A stretch of 64,000 bases of DNA from an uncultured Clostridia bacterium (GCA_946186245.1 CAMHMN010000004.1:1-64000), one strand, 5' to 3'; positions 36,988 through 46,999 are shown, numbered from the stretch's first letter. The notes: generated by a model not told the origin, from the sequence alone. Made by a program: numbers and translations.

Positions 36988-39045
36988 ATGTCCTTTCGCC
37001 GCTGGCAAATTGCCAAGTCGGATAAAATGCTGTCCCGCAGCGTTGCGGAGCGTTTCGGAATCGACGGCTTTGCCGCCCATCTGCTGACCTCGCGGGGCTT
37101 TTGCTCCGACGGGCAGATCAGCGATATGCTGGGTCTTGACGACGACACAGCGGAATTCCTTGACCCATTCGACATTGTCGATATGGACAAGGCTGTCAGC
37201 CGCATCCGCAAGGCGATTGACGGCTTTGAAAGAATTGCCGTCTACGGCGATTACGACGTGGATGGCGTCACCTCCACCGCGCTGCTGTTTTCCTATCTCG
37301 AATCAGCCGGCGCAAATGTCATGTATTACATTCCCGACCGCGAAGGCGAAGGATACGGACTCAACTGCAAGGCGGTCGATACGCTGCACGAGCTGAACAT
37401 TGACCTGATCATCACGGTGGACAACGGCATTTCCGCCGTTGCGGAAGTGGAACACGCCCATTCGCTTGGCATAGACGTGGTGATCACTGACCACCATCAG
37501 GAGGGCGAGATACTTCCCGCCGCGGTGGCGGTGGTCAATCCCCACAGGAAGGACAGCGCCTGCCCCTTCAAGGAATATGCCGGCGTTGGCGTGGCGTTCA
37601 AATTGGTTTGTGCCATTGAAGGCGACAGCATGGCGGTTGTGGAAGACTGCGGCGATCTGGTGGCGCTCGGTACGGTGGCCGATGTGGTCAGCCTGACTGG
37701 AGAGAACCGCCGGCTGGTGCGTCTGGGTCTGCGTCAGCTGCAAAGTTCCTCCCGCCTGGGGCTGAGCACCCTGATTGATATGGCGGGACTCAGCGGCAAG
37801 ACCATCACTTCCACCAGCATCGCCTTTGTGATTGCCCCCCGGCTGAATGCCGCGGGCAGGCTCGGCAAGGCGTCTCACGCGGTAAAGCTGCTGATTACCG
37901 ATGACGATGAAGAAGCATCTTCGCTTGCGGAAGAACTGACCGCCCAGAACAAGGAACGGCAGGCAATCGAACAGATTATTGACCGCGAGGTTACGGAAAT
38001 GCTGGCGAAGGACAGATCGGCGCTTTACGACCGGGTCATCGTGATCGCCGGAGAAAAATGGAACGGCGGCGTGATTGGCATCTTCGCTTCCAGAATCTGC
38101 GAAAGGTACGGAAAGCCCTGCTTTATCATATCCTATGAAGGGGACAGGGCGAAGGGCTCCGGCCGCAGCATAGAGGGTTTCTCGCTTTATGAAGCTATTT
38201 CAGCCTGTGCCGGTCAGCTCACCGGGTTCGGAGGCCATACCCTTGCCGCCGGAATCAATCTCAAAACCGAAAATATAGACGCATTCCGCAGGGCGATCAA
38301 CGAATATGCGCGGGAAAAATACCCCATCATGCCGTCCCCTGTGCTGCACATTGACTGTCAGCTTCCGCCGTCTGTCGTTACACTGCAGCTCTGCGACGCT
38401 TCGCAGCTGCTTGAACCCTTCGGGGCGGACAATTCCACCCCCGTGATAGCCGTCATGGGACTGAAACTCACCGATATTTACGGTGCCGGCGGCGGCAAGC
38501 ACCAGCGGCTTACGCTGGAACGCGGCGGCACGATTATCACGGCCATGAAGTTTTCCACGCCGGATGAGGATTTCCCCTTCCGGGTCGGTGACGTGGTGGA
38601 TATCGCCGTTACACTGGATAAATCCGCATACCGCGGGAGAGAGAGCCTGACTGTCATCATCAGGGATATCCGTCTTTCCGAAACGCATTTTGACGAGATC
38701 AGCGGAGGCAGACAGCTCTTTGAAAAAATGATGCGTGACGAGCCGCTTTCCGACGAAGACTGCGAACTGCTCAGACCTTCCCGCAGCACGCTTGGAATTG
38801 TCTATCGCGCAGTGTCCGGCGGCTATCGGGGAGAGGCCGATGTGCTGGGCTGCCGTATGAAGCGGATGGGCGTGGGATTTGCCGCGATGCTGACATCATT
38901 GCAGATACTCAGCGAAGGAGGACTGCTGCATGTCGGCGACGACGGCTCCGTTCTCTGTGTCGAAGCGGTCGAAAGAAAGCAGGGCGACAAGATTTCGCCC
39001 GAAGAAACACCGTCGGCAGTACGTGTCGGATACAGAAATGTGTAA
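36988..39045 (+). CDS. recJ: Single-stranded-DNA-specific exonuclease RecJ
   Basis: IAVYGDYDVDGVTSTALLF; ITVDNGIS; ITDHHQEGE; RLNAAGRLGKASHAV; GSGRSIEGFSLYEA. Confidence 0.96.
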   Translation: MSFRRWQIAKSDKMLSRSVAERFGIDGFAAHLLTSRGFCSDGQISDMLGLDDDTAEFLDPFDIVDMDKAVSRIRKAIDGFERIAVYGDYDVDGVTSTALLFSYLESAGANVMYYIPDREGEGYGLNCKAVDTLHELNIDLIITVDNGISAVAEVEHAHSLGIDVVITDHHQEGEILPAAVAVVNPHRKDSACPFKEYAGVGVAFKLVCAIEGDSMAVVEDCGDLVALGTVADVVSLTGENRRLVRLGLRQLQSSSRLGLSTLIDMAGLSGKTITSTSIAFVIAPRLNAAGRLGKASHAVKLLITDDDEEASSLAEELTAQNKERQAIEQIIDREVTEMLAKDRSALYDRVIVIAGEKWNGGVIGIFASRICERYGKPCFIISYEGDRAKGSGRSIEGFSLYEAISACAGQLTGFGGHTLAAGINLKTENIDAFRRAINEYAREKYPIMPSPVLHIDCQLPPSVVTLQLCDASQLLEPFGADNSTPVIAVMGLKLTDIYGAGGGKHQRLTLERGGTIITAMKFSTPDEDFPFRVGDVVDIAVTLDKSAYRGRESLTVIIRDIRLSETHFDEISGGRQLFEKMMRDEPLSDEDCELLRPSRSTLGIVYRAVSGGYRGEADVLGCRMKRMGVGFAAMLTSLQILSEGGLLHVGDDGSVLCVEAVERKQGDKISPEETPSAVRVGYRNV

Positions 39046-39095
39046 TTATTGATCACTGTTTATTTTTGAGTAAGGGAAGAATGGAAAAAGCTATT

Positions 39096-39116
39096 AACGG
39101 CGGATCAGCCGTTTTT
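39096..39116 (+). terminator. Terminator-like hairpin immediately upstream of rel SD
   Basis: AACGGC-ggatca-GCCGTT followed by TTTTT, then GAGGAGGG. Confidence 0.5.
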
Positions 39117-39132
39117 GAGGAGGGAAGACCAT

Positions 39133-41403
39133 ATGACCAACGCAAATGGCGACATCGGAAGAAATGATGTCAACGAGAGAGATTATACGGATAACGTGGT
39201 GGAAGCGTACCAGACCTATGACGAGCTGGTGGCCAACATCGTTAAAAGCGGCAAGGATTACGACATGACGACCATCGAAAAAGCCTATCTTTTTGCAAAC
39301 AAGGCGCATGCCGGACAGAAGCGCAAGTCGGGAGAGCCGTACATTGTACACCCGATCTCGGTGGCAAACATCCTTGTATCGCTCGGCATGGACACCGACA
39401 GTGTGGTCGCTGCCCTCCTTCACGACGTGGTGGAGGATACTCCCGTTACGCTGGAGGACATTGAGAAGAATTTCGGAAGCACCACCGCGCAGATCATTGA
39501 CGGACTTACCAAGCTGAGCAAGCTCGGCTTCAATACCGAGGAGGAGCATCAGGCGGAGAATGTGCGCCGTATGCTGATTGCCACCAATAAGGACATCCGT
39601 GTGCTGATCATCAAGCTCGCAGACCGTCTGAACAACATGCGCACACTCAGCGCCATGTATCCCCAGAAACAGCGCAATATTGCCCGCGAGACCCTGGAAG
39701 TCTATGCGCCTCTGGCTCACAGAATGGGCATCCGTCCGGTCAAGGAGGAACTCGAGGATCTGTCGCTGCGCTATCTCGATCCCATAGGCTACAAGCAGAT
39801 CTGCGACAACCTTTCGGCGCAGCAGGCCAACCGCCAGGCGTTTCTGGAAGAGATCAAAGAGGAGCTTCGTCAGAACCTTATTGAATATATTCCCAATGTG
39901 GAACTGTCCGGACGTGTCAAATCCGTGCACGGCATCTACAACAAGATGATCATGCAGGGCAAGAGCTTCGAGGATATCTACGACGTCTATGCCGTGCGCG
40001 TGATCGTGGATACCGTTGCTGAATGCTACGCCGCGCTGGGCGTGGTGCAGACCATCTATACGCCGCTGCCCAATCGCTACAAGAATTACATCGCCATGCC
40101 GAAGTCCAACGGCTACAGATCGCTGCACACCACCGTCATCCGCAAGAGCGATGACCCCAATGAAAACGCCGTTCCCTTTGAAGTGCAGATACGCACCAGG
40201 GATATGCACCTCACGGCGGAATACGGTGTGGCGGCGCACTGGAAGTACAAGACCGGCAAGGCGGCCGAAGGCGGCAACAAGGTCTTTGAAAACACCGTGT
40301 CGTGGATCCGCAAGATGATCGAGGATCAGATGGACAGCGAAAGCGCCGATGTTCTCGATGTCATCAAAGAGGATATCATGCCGGAGGAAATCTATGTCTT
40401 CACCCCGAAGGGGGAAGTCAAGGTGCTGCCGAGAGGGGCGACGGTGATCGACTTCGCCTATGCCATTCACAGCCAGGTGGGACACCGCATGATCGGCGCC
40501 AAAATCGACGGCAGGATCGTTCCGCTGAATACAGTGCTGCATACCGGCAACAAGATAGAAATTCAGACCACCAAGGAAATCACCAACGGTCCCAGCCGCG
40601 ACTGGCTCAATATGGCAAAGACCAGTCAGGCCAAAACCAAGATACGTTCCTGGTTCAAGAACGAACGCAGGGCGGAAAACATCGAAGAAGGCAAGGCGGA
40701 ATTCGACCGCGAGATGAAGCGCGCGGGCCTGATCATTCCGGACGACAAGTTCGATGAATTCATGCAGGAGCAGATCCGCAAGTCCCACAAGGACAGCGTG
40801 GACGATTTTTACGCCGCCATCGGCTACGGCGCGATCATCGTCACCAAGCTCATGCCGCGTCTGCGCGAGGATTACGCCAGAATCGTCATCAAGCCGATGG
40901 GACTGCAGGGCATAGAAGGCAACTTTGAACAGGAAGCCCATAAATCCCACAAGGGCGATCCCGGCGTGCGAGTGGAAGGCATTGACAACTGCCAGATCAA
41001 GATGTCGCGCTGCTGCAATCCCCTGCCGGGCGATGAAATCATCGGCTTCATTACACGCGGCTTCGGCGTGTCGGTGCATAAGAGAAGCTGTCCCAACGTG
41101 CCGGAGCATATCGAGCAATGTGAAAACCCGGAACGTTGGATCAAGGTCTATTGGAGCGAAGGCACCAATTACCGCGAATTCAAGACGACGCTGCGTCTTT
41201 TCTGCCTTAACCGCAAGGGACTGTTGGCCGATGTGACCACGCAGCTATCCATGATGCACATCAGCATCAGCATGCTCAATTCCCGCGAGTTGAAGGACGA
41301 CAACGCGATGATCACGGCGACCATTTCGGTCAGCAGCAAGGAGCATCTGGCGCAGATCACATCCAGGCTCTCCCGCATCAGCGGCGTGCTGAGCATCGAA
41401 TAA
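39133..41403 (+). CDS. relA: Bifunctional (p)ppGpp synthetase/hydrolase RelA/SpoT
   Basis: 762 aa; HD domain AALLHDVVEDTPVTLEDIEKNFG; synthetase YDVYAVRVIVD; TGS VFTPKGEVKVLPRGATVIDFAYAIHS; ACT C-terminus. Confidence 0.97.
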   Translation: MTNANGDIGRNDVNERDYTDNVVEAYQTYDELVANIVKSGKDYDMTTIEKAYLFANKAHAGQKRKSGEPYIVHPISVANILVSLGMDTDSVVAALLHDVVEDTPVTLEDIEKNFGSTTAQIIDGLTKLSKLGFNTEEEHQAENVRRMLIATNKDIRVLIIKLADRLNNMRTLSAMYPQKQRNIARETLEVYAPLAHRMGIRPVKEELEDLSLRYLDPIGYKQICDNLSAQQANRQAFLEEIKEELRQNLIEYIPNVELSGRVKSVHGIYNKMIMQGKSFEDIYDVYAVRVIVDTVAECYAALGVVQTIYTPLPNRYKNYIAMPKSNGYRSLHTTVIRKSDDPNENAVPFEVQIRTRDMHLTAEYGVAAHWKYKTGKAAEGGNKVFENTVSWIRKMIEDQMDSESADVLDVIKEDIMPEEIYVFTPKGEVKVLPRGATVIDFAYAIHSQVGHRMIGAKIDGRIVPLNTVLHTGNKIEIQTTKEITNGPSRDWLNMAKTSQAKTKIRSWFKNERRAENIEEGKAEFDREMKRAGLIIPDDKFDEFMQEQIRKSHKDSVDDFYAAIGYGAIIVTKLMPRLREDYARIVIKPMGLQGIEGNFEQEAHKSHKGDPGVRVEGIDNCQIKMSRCCNPLPGDEIIGFITRGFGVSVHKRSCPNVPEHIEQCENPERWIKVYWSEGTNYREFKTTLRLFCLNRKGLLADVTTQLSMMHISISMLNSRELKDDNAMITATISVSSKEHLAQITSRLSRISGVLSIE

Positions 41404-41417
41404 TGTATTATGAAGAA

Positions 41418-41466
41418 TACGGAAGGATTCGCCGGAAAAATCTTTCATGGCGGAACCTTCCGTGTT
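41418..41466 (+). terminator. rel terminator
   Basis: acggaagg...ccttccgt with inner gccgg/ggcgg, then T-rich. Confidence 0.6.
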
Positions 41467-41496
41467 TGAATTCTGGCAAATTGGGAATGATATCAA

Positions 41497-42063
41497 TTGG
41501 CAACAAGCAAAGCATTCATTACAACCATCGGCGGGCGCAGCTTTGACCCGCTGGATCCCGGCATGGATGATATCGACATCCACGACATCGCCCATTCACT
41601 TAGCCTGATTTGCCGCGCCAACGGGCATTTCAGTGAGTTTTTCTCGGTGGCGAGGCATTGCATCAACTGTGCGAAGGAAGCCGCGGCCTGCGGACTGGGG
41701 GCAAGAGTGCAGCTGCTCTGCCTGCTGCACGATGCGACCGAGGCTTATATCGGGGATATGACCCGTCCGCTGAAAAGGCAGCTCCCATACTACTGCGAAT
41801 GTGAGGAACGGCTTCACGGACGACTTCTGGAACGGTTCGGAATTCCGTCCGAAAGCGGGGCGGAAGCCCGGGCGGTCAGGAAGATCGACGACTGCATGCT
41901 CTACCATGAATTCCTTCTCTTCAACGGGGACAGGCTCCGCGACGAGCCGCCGGAGATTCATATTGAGATTGCCGGCAGCGAAAGGGAATTCATCGAAACC
42001 CGGGCGGAATATCTGGCGCTGTTTGAAATGCTGATGAGAGAGGCGGGATATACAATATGCTGA
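41497..42063 (+). CDS. HD-domain phosphohydrolase (YfbR-like)
   Basis: HFSEFFSVARHCINCAKEA...LLHDATEAYIGDMTRPLK. Confidence 0.85.
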   Translation: MATSKAFITTIGGRSFDPLDPGMDDIDIHDIAHSLSLICRANGHFSEFFSVARHCINCAKEAAACGLGARVQLLCLLHDATEAYIGDMTRPLKRQLPYYCECEERLHGRLLERFGIPSESGAEARAVRKIDDCMLYHEFLLFNGDRLRDEPPEIHIEIAGSEREFIETRAEYLALFEMLMREAGYTIC

Positions 42064-42995
42064 TTTCCGCGGTACTTCCATGCTACAACGAAGATAAGGT
42101 GCTGGCGATGACCTACAGCGAGCTTTCGGCGGAGATGAAGGAGATAACCGACGACTATGAGCTGATTTTTGTGGACGACGGCAGCCACGACGGTACCCGT
42201 GCCATTCTCAGGCAGTTTGCGGAAAAAGACGGGCATGTCAGGTATATTTCCTTCAGCCGCAACTTCGGCAAAGAATCCGCTATGCTGGCAGGGCTGCAAT
42301 ATTCCTCCGGAGAGTATGTGGTGATCATGGACTCCGATCTCCAGCATCCGCCGGAGCTGATCGGGCAGATGCTGGCATACGCGCGGCAGGGCTACGATCA
42401 GGTAATTGCCCAGCGCGACCGCACGGGCGATAAGAAGCTGGGCAGCTTCTTTGCCCGTTCTTATTATAGGCTGGTGGACAGGCTGACCGACGTCAAACTG
42501 ACCGACGGGATAGGCGACTTCCGCATGCTCAGCCGCAAGGCGCTGAACGCATTGCTCACCATGAACGAATACAACCGCTTTTCCAAGGGGCTGTTCTCCT
42601 GGATCGGCTTCAGGGAGAAAATCATTCATTACAAAAACCGCAGCCGGGCGGCAGGGGAGAGCAAGTGGAGCTTCCGGTCATTGGTGCGGTACGGTGTGGA
42701 CGGTGTGCTTTCCTTCAACAACAAGCCGCTCCGGTTCTGCATTTTCATCGGGGCATTTGCGATCTTAATCAGTCTGATGTACCTGATCTTCCTGCTTGTC
42801 GGCATTATTTTCAAGGGCATCGACATGCCCGGCTATTTTACCACAATCTTCACGATCTGCTTCTTTGGAGGCGTGCAGTTGATTTCAATCGGCATTATCG
42901 GGGAGTATGTGGGGAGAATTTATTACGAAGTCAAACGCCGTCCGCATTATCTGGTGGACGAGACCAATTTCAGCAAAGAAAACAAGGGACAATGA
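42057..42995 (+). CDS. Family 2 glycosyltransferase with C-terminal TM pair (GtrB/DPM-like)
   Basis: MLISAVLPCYNEDKVLAMTYSEL...FVDDGSHDGTRAIL...VIMDSDLQHPPELI; two TM segments. Confidence 0.93.
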   Translation: MLISAVLPCYNEDKVLAMTYSELSAEMKEITDDYELIFVDDGSHDGTRAILRQFAEKDGHVRYISFSRNFGKESAMLAGLQYSSGEYVVIMDSDLQHPPELIGQMLAYARQGYDQVIAQRDRTGDKKLGSFFARSYYRLVDRLTDVKLTDGIGDFRMLSRKALNALLTMNEYNRFSKGLFSWIGFREKIIHYKNRSRAAGESKWSFRSLVRYGVDGVLSFNNKPLRFCIFIGAFAILISLMYLIFLLVGIIFKGIDMPGYFTTIFTICFFGGVQLISIGIIGEYVGRIYYEVKRRPHYLVDETNFSKENKGQ

Positions 42996-42998
42996 CAC

Positions 42999-43037
42999 AA
43001 CACCTGCATGGAACTGGACTTCTGTGCAGGTGTTTTT
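42999..43037 (+). terminator. Intrinsic terminator
   Basis: acacctgca...tgcaggtgtttttg. Confidence 0.8.
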
Positions 43038-43166
43038 GACGTCCTGTGTGCATTCGGACTTCTGAACGGATAAGTTACACGTTTTCGGGAAAACGGAATA
43101 TTATAATAACAGGCTGACAGCAGTCACTTATATGATTCTAGCCGACACGAAAGGAGTCCGATCATT

Positions 43167-43595
43167 ATGAACAATTCAATGGGAACGCAGCGTCAGGGCG
43201 GCGTATCGCCCTTTGTACCCGAATACCAGGATTACATCAACGGCTACCCCGGCAGGGGAACACTCAAGGTGCAGATCAGCGCGGCATATGAAGCCTTCCC
43301 GGTGAAGGGAGTGGAGGTGGACGTCGCGGTGATCCACAACGGCGTGCGCTATCTGCTCTACAGCGATACCACCAATTCATCGGGAATTGTGGACAACATG
43401 GTGCTTCCCACACGTGCGGTTGACACCGTGCTCAATCCCAAGACTTCCGACGTTGACGAGGCGCAGTATCTGGTGTCGCTCTTTCACCCGTCCTTCCAAT
43501 CGGTGATCGACAAGGTGGTGACGGTGTACGACCGCATCGAAACGATACTTCCGCTTTCGCTCACTCCCGTAAATCATATGACGGAGGGGAATTAA
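43167..43595 (+). CDS. Conserved hypothetical, co-transcribed with SpoIID-like/PG-binding protein
   Basis: 142 aa; beta-rich GTLKVQISAAYEAFPVKGVEVDVAVIHNGVRYLLYSDTTNSSGIVDNMVLP. Confidence 0.7.
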   Translation: MNNSMGTQRQGGVSPFVPEYQDYINGYPGRGTLKVQISAAYEAFPVKGVEVDVAVIHNGVRYLLYSDTTNSSGIVDNMVLPTRAVDTVLNPKTSDVDEAQYLVSLFHPSFQSVIDKVVTVYDRIETILPLSLTPVNHMTEGN

Positions 43596-44939
43596 ATGCC
43601 GACATTGCCAATCATTCCGCAGACCGTTACGGTTCACCTGGGCGCGCCGAATGAACAGGCGGAAAACGTGACGGTCGGCTTTACCGAGTACATCAAGAAC
43701 GTCGCCTCCAACGAAATTTATCCGAACTGGCCGGAGGCAGCGCTCAGAGCCAATATTCTGGCGCAGATCACATTCGCCCTCAACCGCATCTACACCGAAT
43801 ACTACCCCAGCCGCGGGTATGACTTTGACATTACCAACAACACCCTCTACGATCAGGCGTTTCAGCCCGACAGCGAGATATTCGGCAATATCAGCGAGAT
43901 TGTGGACGAGATATTCAACAACTACATCGTGCGCAACGGCAGCATCGTGCCGTTGTACGCCCAGTTCTGTGACGGCGTCTACGTGCAGTGCAGCGGTCTT
44001 TCCCAGTGGGGAACCGTCCGGCTTGCCGAGCAGGGAATGAATGCCTTCCAGATTTTGCAGTATTATTACGGCGACAATATCCGTCTGGTGCGGGACGCGG
44101 CGGTGGGGAACAACACCCCTTCCTATCCCGGTGTACCGCTGCGGCGAGGTTCCTTCGGCGACGACGTGCTGATCATCAAGCGGGAGCTCAACCGCATTGC
44201 CCTCAATTATCCGGCGCTGCCGAGAATCAGCAGTCTGACCGGCGTCTATGATTTTGAAACAGAACGGGCGGTGACGGCGTTCCAGAATATATTCAACCTG
44301 GAACCCGACGGCGTTGTGGGCAAGGCGACATGGTATAAGATCAAGCAGATATTCGCCGCCGTCAAGCGGCTGTCCGACATTACCGGCGAAGGTCTGGAAA
44401 TCTCCGAGGTGGAGAGAAGATACACCCGTTCGCTCAGATTCGGCGACAGCGGCGTGGATGTGGAAGCGCTGCAATATTATCTCGCTTTTCTGGGATATTT
44501 CTTTCCGGAGCTGCCGCCTATTCCCATCACCGGCTACTTCGGGGAACAGACCCGCGACGCGGTGTTCACCTTCCAGAAGCTGTACGGGCTGACGGTGGAC
44601 GGAATTGCCGGACGGCAGACCTTCGGCGAAGTGGAAAGAGCCTACCGCGCCGCCGTGGAGGAACTTCCGGCCAATTACCAGAGTGCGATCGGTGAACCCT
44701 ATCCGGGCCGGTTCCTCGTGTTGGGGGACACCGGCGAGAGCGTCACCATCATCCAGCGGTACCTCAATATCATCTCGCAGAACGACCCGCAGATTCCGCA
44801 GGTCAATGTCACCGGCACCTTCGACGAAGCGACCCGCAACGCGGTGCTTGCCTTGCAGCGGCAGCTGGATATCGAGCAGAACGGCGCGATCGGGCCGGTG
44901 GAATGGAGCCGCATCATCACGCGAGGCAATAATTTATAA
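43596..44939 (+). CDS. SpoIID-like N-terminal domain with three peptidoglycan-binding (PG_binding_1) repeats
   Basis: EIYPNWPEAALRANILAQITFALNRIYTEYY, CSGLSQWGTVRLAEQGMNAFQILQYYYG; three copies of G-D-x-V-x-x-(I/L)-(Q/K)-x-x-L ... TRxAVxxFQ ... DGxxG. Confidence 0.82.
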   Translation: MPTLPIIPQTVTVHLGAPNEQAENVTVGFTEYIKNVASNEIYPNWPEAALRANILAQITFALNRIYTEYYPSRGYDFDITNNTLYDQAFQPDSEIFGNISEIVDEIFNNYIVRNGSIVPLYAQFCDGVYVQCSGLSQWGTVRLAEQGMNAFQILQYYYGDNIRLVRDAAVGNNTPSYPGVPLRRGSFGDDVLIIKRELNRIALNYPALPRISSLTGVYDFETERAVTAFQNIFNLEPDGVVGKATWYKIKQIFAAVKRLSDITGEGLEISEVERRYTRSLRFGDSGVDVEALQYYLAFLGYFFPELPPIPITGYFGEQTRDAVFTFQKLYGLTVDGIAGRQTFGEVERAYRAAVEELPANYQSAIGEPYPGRFLVLGDTGESVTIIQRYLNIISQNDPQIPQVNVTGTFDEATRNAVLALQRQLDIEQNGAIGPVEWSRIITRGNNL

Positions 44940-44940
44940 T

Positions 44941-45030
44941 AGACGAAGAAAAAAGAAAGCGCGCAGCAGAAAAAGGTAAAGCAAAAGATACCCCTTTGCC
45001 CCGAACGAAGAAACACTTACAATTTTGCAA
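44941..45030 (+). repeat. MITE-like dispersed element, copy C (degenerate, ~90 bp, no hairpin cassette)
   Basis: AGACGA..AGAAAAAAGAAAGCGCGCAGC matches copy A 5' block; tttgccccgaacgaagaaacact and ttttgcaa match 3' blocks. Confidence 0.55.
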
Positions 45031-45067
45031 AAAAACTCCTTGCGGCTTTATCGCGGCAAGGAGTTTT
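45031..45067. terminator. Bidirectional terminator
   Basis: aaaactccttgc...gcaaggagtttt. Confidence 0.85.
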
Positions 45068-45076
45068 CAATTGATT

Positions 45077-45856
45077 TCATACCCGTCTTTTGACGGTCAT
45101 CGGGATCGAAGCAAGCAGCAGGACAACGGAAGAAACGGCCGTCACGCAGACCGCCGCAGAATAATCCGACGGCTGTGCCTGTCCGGTGAGCAATTCCCCG
45201 CTTTGCAGGAGGTAGGAAGGGAGATACTCGCTGACCGTGCCGATCATGCAGAGCATCGTCAACGCGATATACACCGCGCCGATTCCCAGAAGCACCTGAA
45301 TGGCGGAGCTTGCGAAGGATGAGAAGAAGGTAATGCAGCAGATCAGCAGCACGCCGAACAGCCAGAGTCCGAAGGCGGCAAAGGCGGTATTCTGTACCGC
45401 GGAATTGTCCCAGTAATAGTCGTTGTAGAAAAAGGTGATGCCGTAACTCATCAGGTATCCGGCGCTCCACACCAGCAGCATGGTGAATGTCTTCGCGGCG
45501 GCAACCGCGTTTCTTCCCAATCCCTTTGCAAGCAGCGGAATGAGGGTCCCCTTGGAATATTCCGAGGTGAAGATGCCGCCGAACATCACCAGCACCACCA
45601 GCATGGCCATCGGCATATTCTTGAAAAACTGCACCCACGAGTCCATCGCGGTGACGGTGACTTCCGTGACGGTAATGCCGGAGGCTTCCAGCGAATCGGA
45701 CATGGTCTGAAGCAGCCATGGCGTGAGCTTGGCAATGGCGGGATTCATCACCCCAAAAGCCGTGAAGAGGATGACGAGCAGCAGCAGCCTTCCGCTCCTG
45801 CAAAGCTCCAGCAGTTCCTTGCCCGTAAAGGTGATAAAGTGGCGCAGGAATTTCAT
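45077..45856 (-). CDS. ABC-2 type transporter permease
   Basis: 259 aa, 6 TM-like; follows and overlaps ATPase gene. Confidence 0.88.
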   Translation of the reverse strand: MKFLRHFITFTGKELLELCRSGRLLLLVILFTAFGVMNPAIAKLTPWLLQTMSDSLEASGITVTEVTVTAMDSWVQFFKNMPMAMLVVLVMFGGIFTSEYSKGTLIPLLAKGLGRNAVAAAKTFTMLLVWSAGYLMSYGITFFYNDYYWDNSAVQNTAFAAFGLWLFGVLLICCITFFSSFASSAIQVLLGIGAVYIALTMLCMIGTVSEYLPSYLLQSGELLTGQAQPSDYSAAVCVTAVSSVVLLLASIPMTVKRRV

Positions 45857-46755
45857 TCGCTGATCACCTCCATGAACATATCCTCCAGATCAGGCTCTTT
45901 TCGTTCAAAGCGTATGACGGAAATGTGCTTTGCCAGTATGCATTGCATCAGCCCTTCCGCGTCGTCTGCGGAGGCATTGGGAAGGACAAAACAGCCGTCG
46001 CGCACTTCGCCCGATGGGAATTGCTCCGCCAGCAAAGCCGCGTGGGACGGGATTTCCGTCAGCACTTCCACTGCCGTGTCGGAGCGTTTCTTCTTTATCT
46101 CGTCAATATCGCCGCTGAGAGCTGCCTTGCCGTCTTCGAGAAGGGCGACGCGGTCGCAGATTCTTTCTACGTCGGTGAGAATGTGGGTGGAGAAAAAGAC
46201 CGAAGTCTGTTTTCCGGCGTCTTTCAGGATGTCGAGTATCTCCCTGCGGCCTACCGGGTCGAGTGCGGAAGTGGGTTCGTCGCAGATCAGCAGCTTCGGA
46301 CGGTTGATCAATGCCTGCGCGATGCCAAGACGCTGCTTCATGCCGCGGGAATACCCCTTGATGCGGTGCTTTTCGCCCGAAAGCCCCACCAATTCGAGCA
46401 GCTCGTCCGTGCGGGATTCGGCGTCCGATGAATTCATTCCGGCGATCTTGCCGCAGAGCGACATGTATTCCCGCGCGGTCATGTAGCCGTAGAATTCCGG
46501 CACGTCGGGCAGGTAGCCGATGAAGCGGTTGGTTTTGGTGCCGCCGTAGGAAACCTTCTCGCCGCAGACGGAAATCTCTCCGCCGTCGGGTTTCAGCAGT
46601 CCGATGATGGATTTCATGGTGGTGGTTTTGCCCGCTCCGTTGCGTCCCACGAAGCCGAACACGCAGTTTTCCGGCACCGAAAGCGTCACGCCGGTGAGCA
46701 CCTGCTTGCTGCCGAAGCGCTTGCTCAGTCCGGCTATTTCAAGCACGTTTGCCAT
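45853..46755 (-). CDS. ABC transporter ATP-binding protein
   Basis: FGFVGRNGAGKTTTMKSIIGLL; RGMKQRLGIAQALINRPKLLICDEPTSALDPVGRREI. Confidence 0.95.
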   Translation of the reverse strand: MANVLEIAGLSKRFGSKQVLTGVTLSVPENCVFGFVGRNGAGKTTTMKSIIGLLKPDGGEISVCGEKVSYGGTKTNRFIGYLPDVPEFYGYMTAREYMSLCGKIAGMNSSDAESRTDELLELVGLSGEKHRIKGYSRGMKQRLGIAQALINRPKLLICDEPTSALDPVGRREILDILKDAGKQTSVFFSTHILTDVERICDRVALLEDGKAALSGDIDEIKKKRSDTAVEVLTEIPSHAALLAEQFPSGEVRDGCFVLPNASADDAEGLMQCILAKHISVIRFERKEPDLEDMFMEVISE

Positions 46756-46758
46756 ATT

Positions 46759-46974
46759 TTATTCGTCCTCTTTTCCCAGAATGAAATAGAGTATCGGCCC
46801 GACAAAATTCATCATCACGATGACCACGATGAGCCAGAGAACGCGGTTGCCGTGCTTATAGGTCTTGTGGGTGAGCACATGCACCAGCGCCCAGACGAAA
46901 AGGGCAAGCTCCGCCACGATCAGCGGCAGCAGCAGCGGCAGGTATTCCATTAATGTGTCCAAATTCATGTTCAT
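46759..46974 (-). CDS. PLDc_N-domain small membrane protein
   Basis: LIVAELALFVWALVHVLTHKTYKHGNRVLWLIVVIVMMNFVGPILYFILGKEDE. Confidence 0.88.
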   Translation of the reverse strand: MNMNLDTLMEYLPLLLPLIVAELALFVWALVHVLTHKTYKHGNRVLWLIVVIVMMNFVGPILYFILGKEDE

Positions 46975-46999
46975 ATGTTAAACCCCCTGTGTATTGGAA

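Noticed and set aside
39094-41118. 674-aa minus-strand ORF opposite rel
   Set aside because: Antisense shadow of a well-supported relA/spoT; no independent start signal or domain. Similar long antisense ORFs (34986-36593, 51819-53078, 2415-3413, 9174-10220, 52894-53808) rejected for the same reason.
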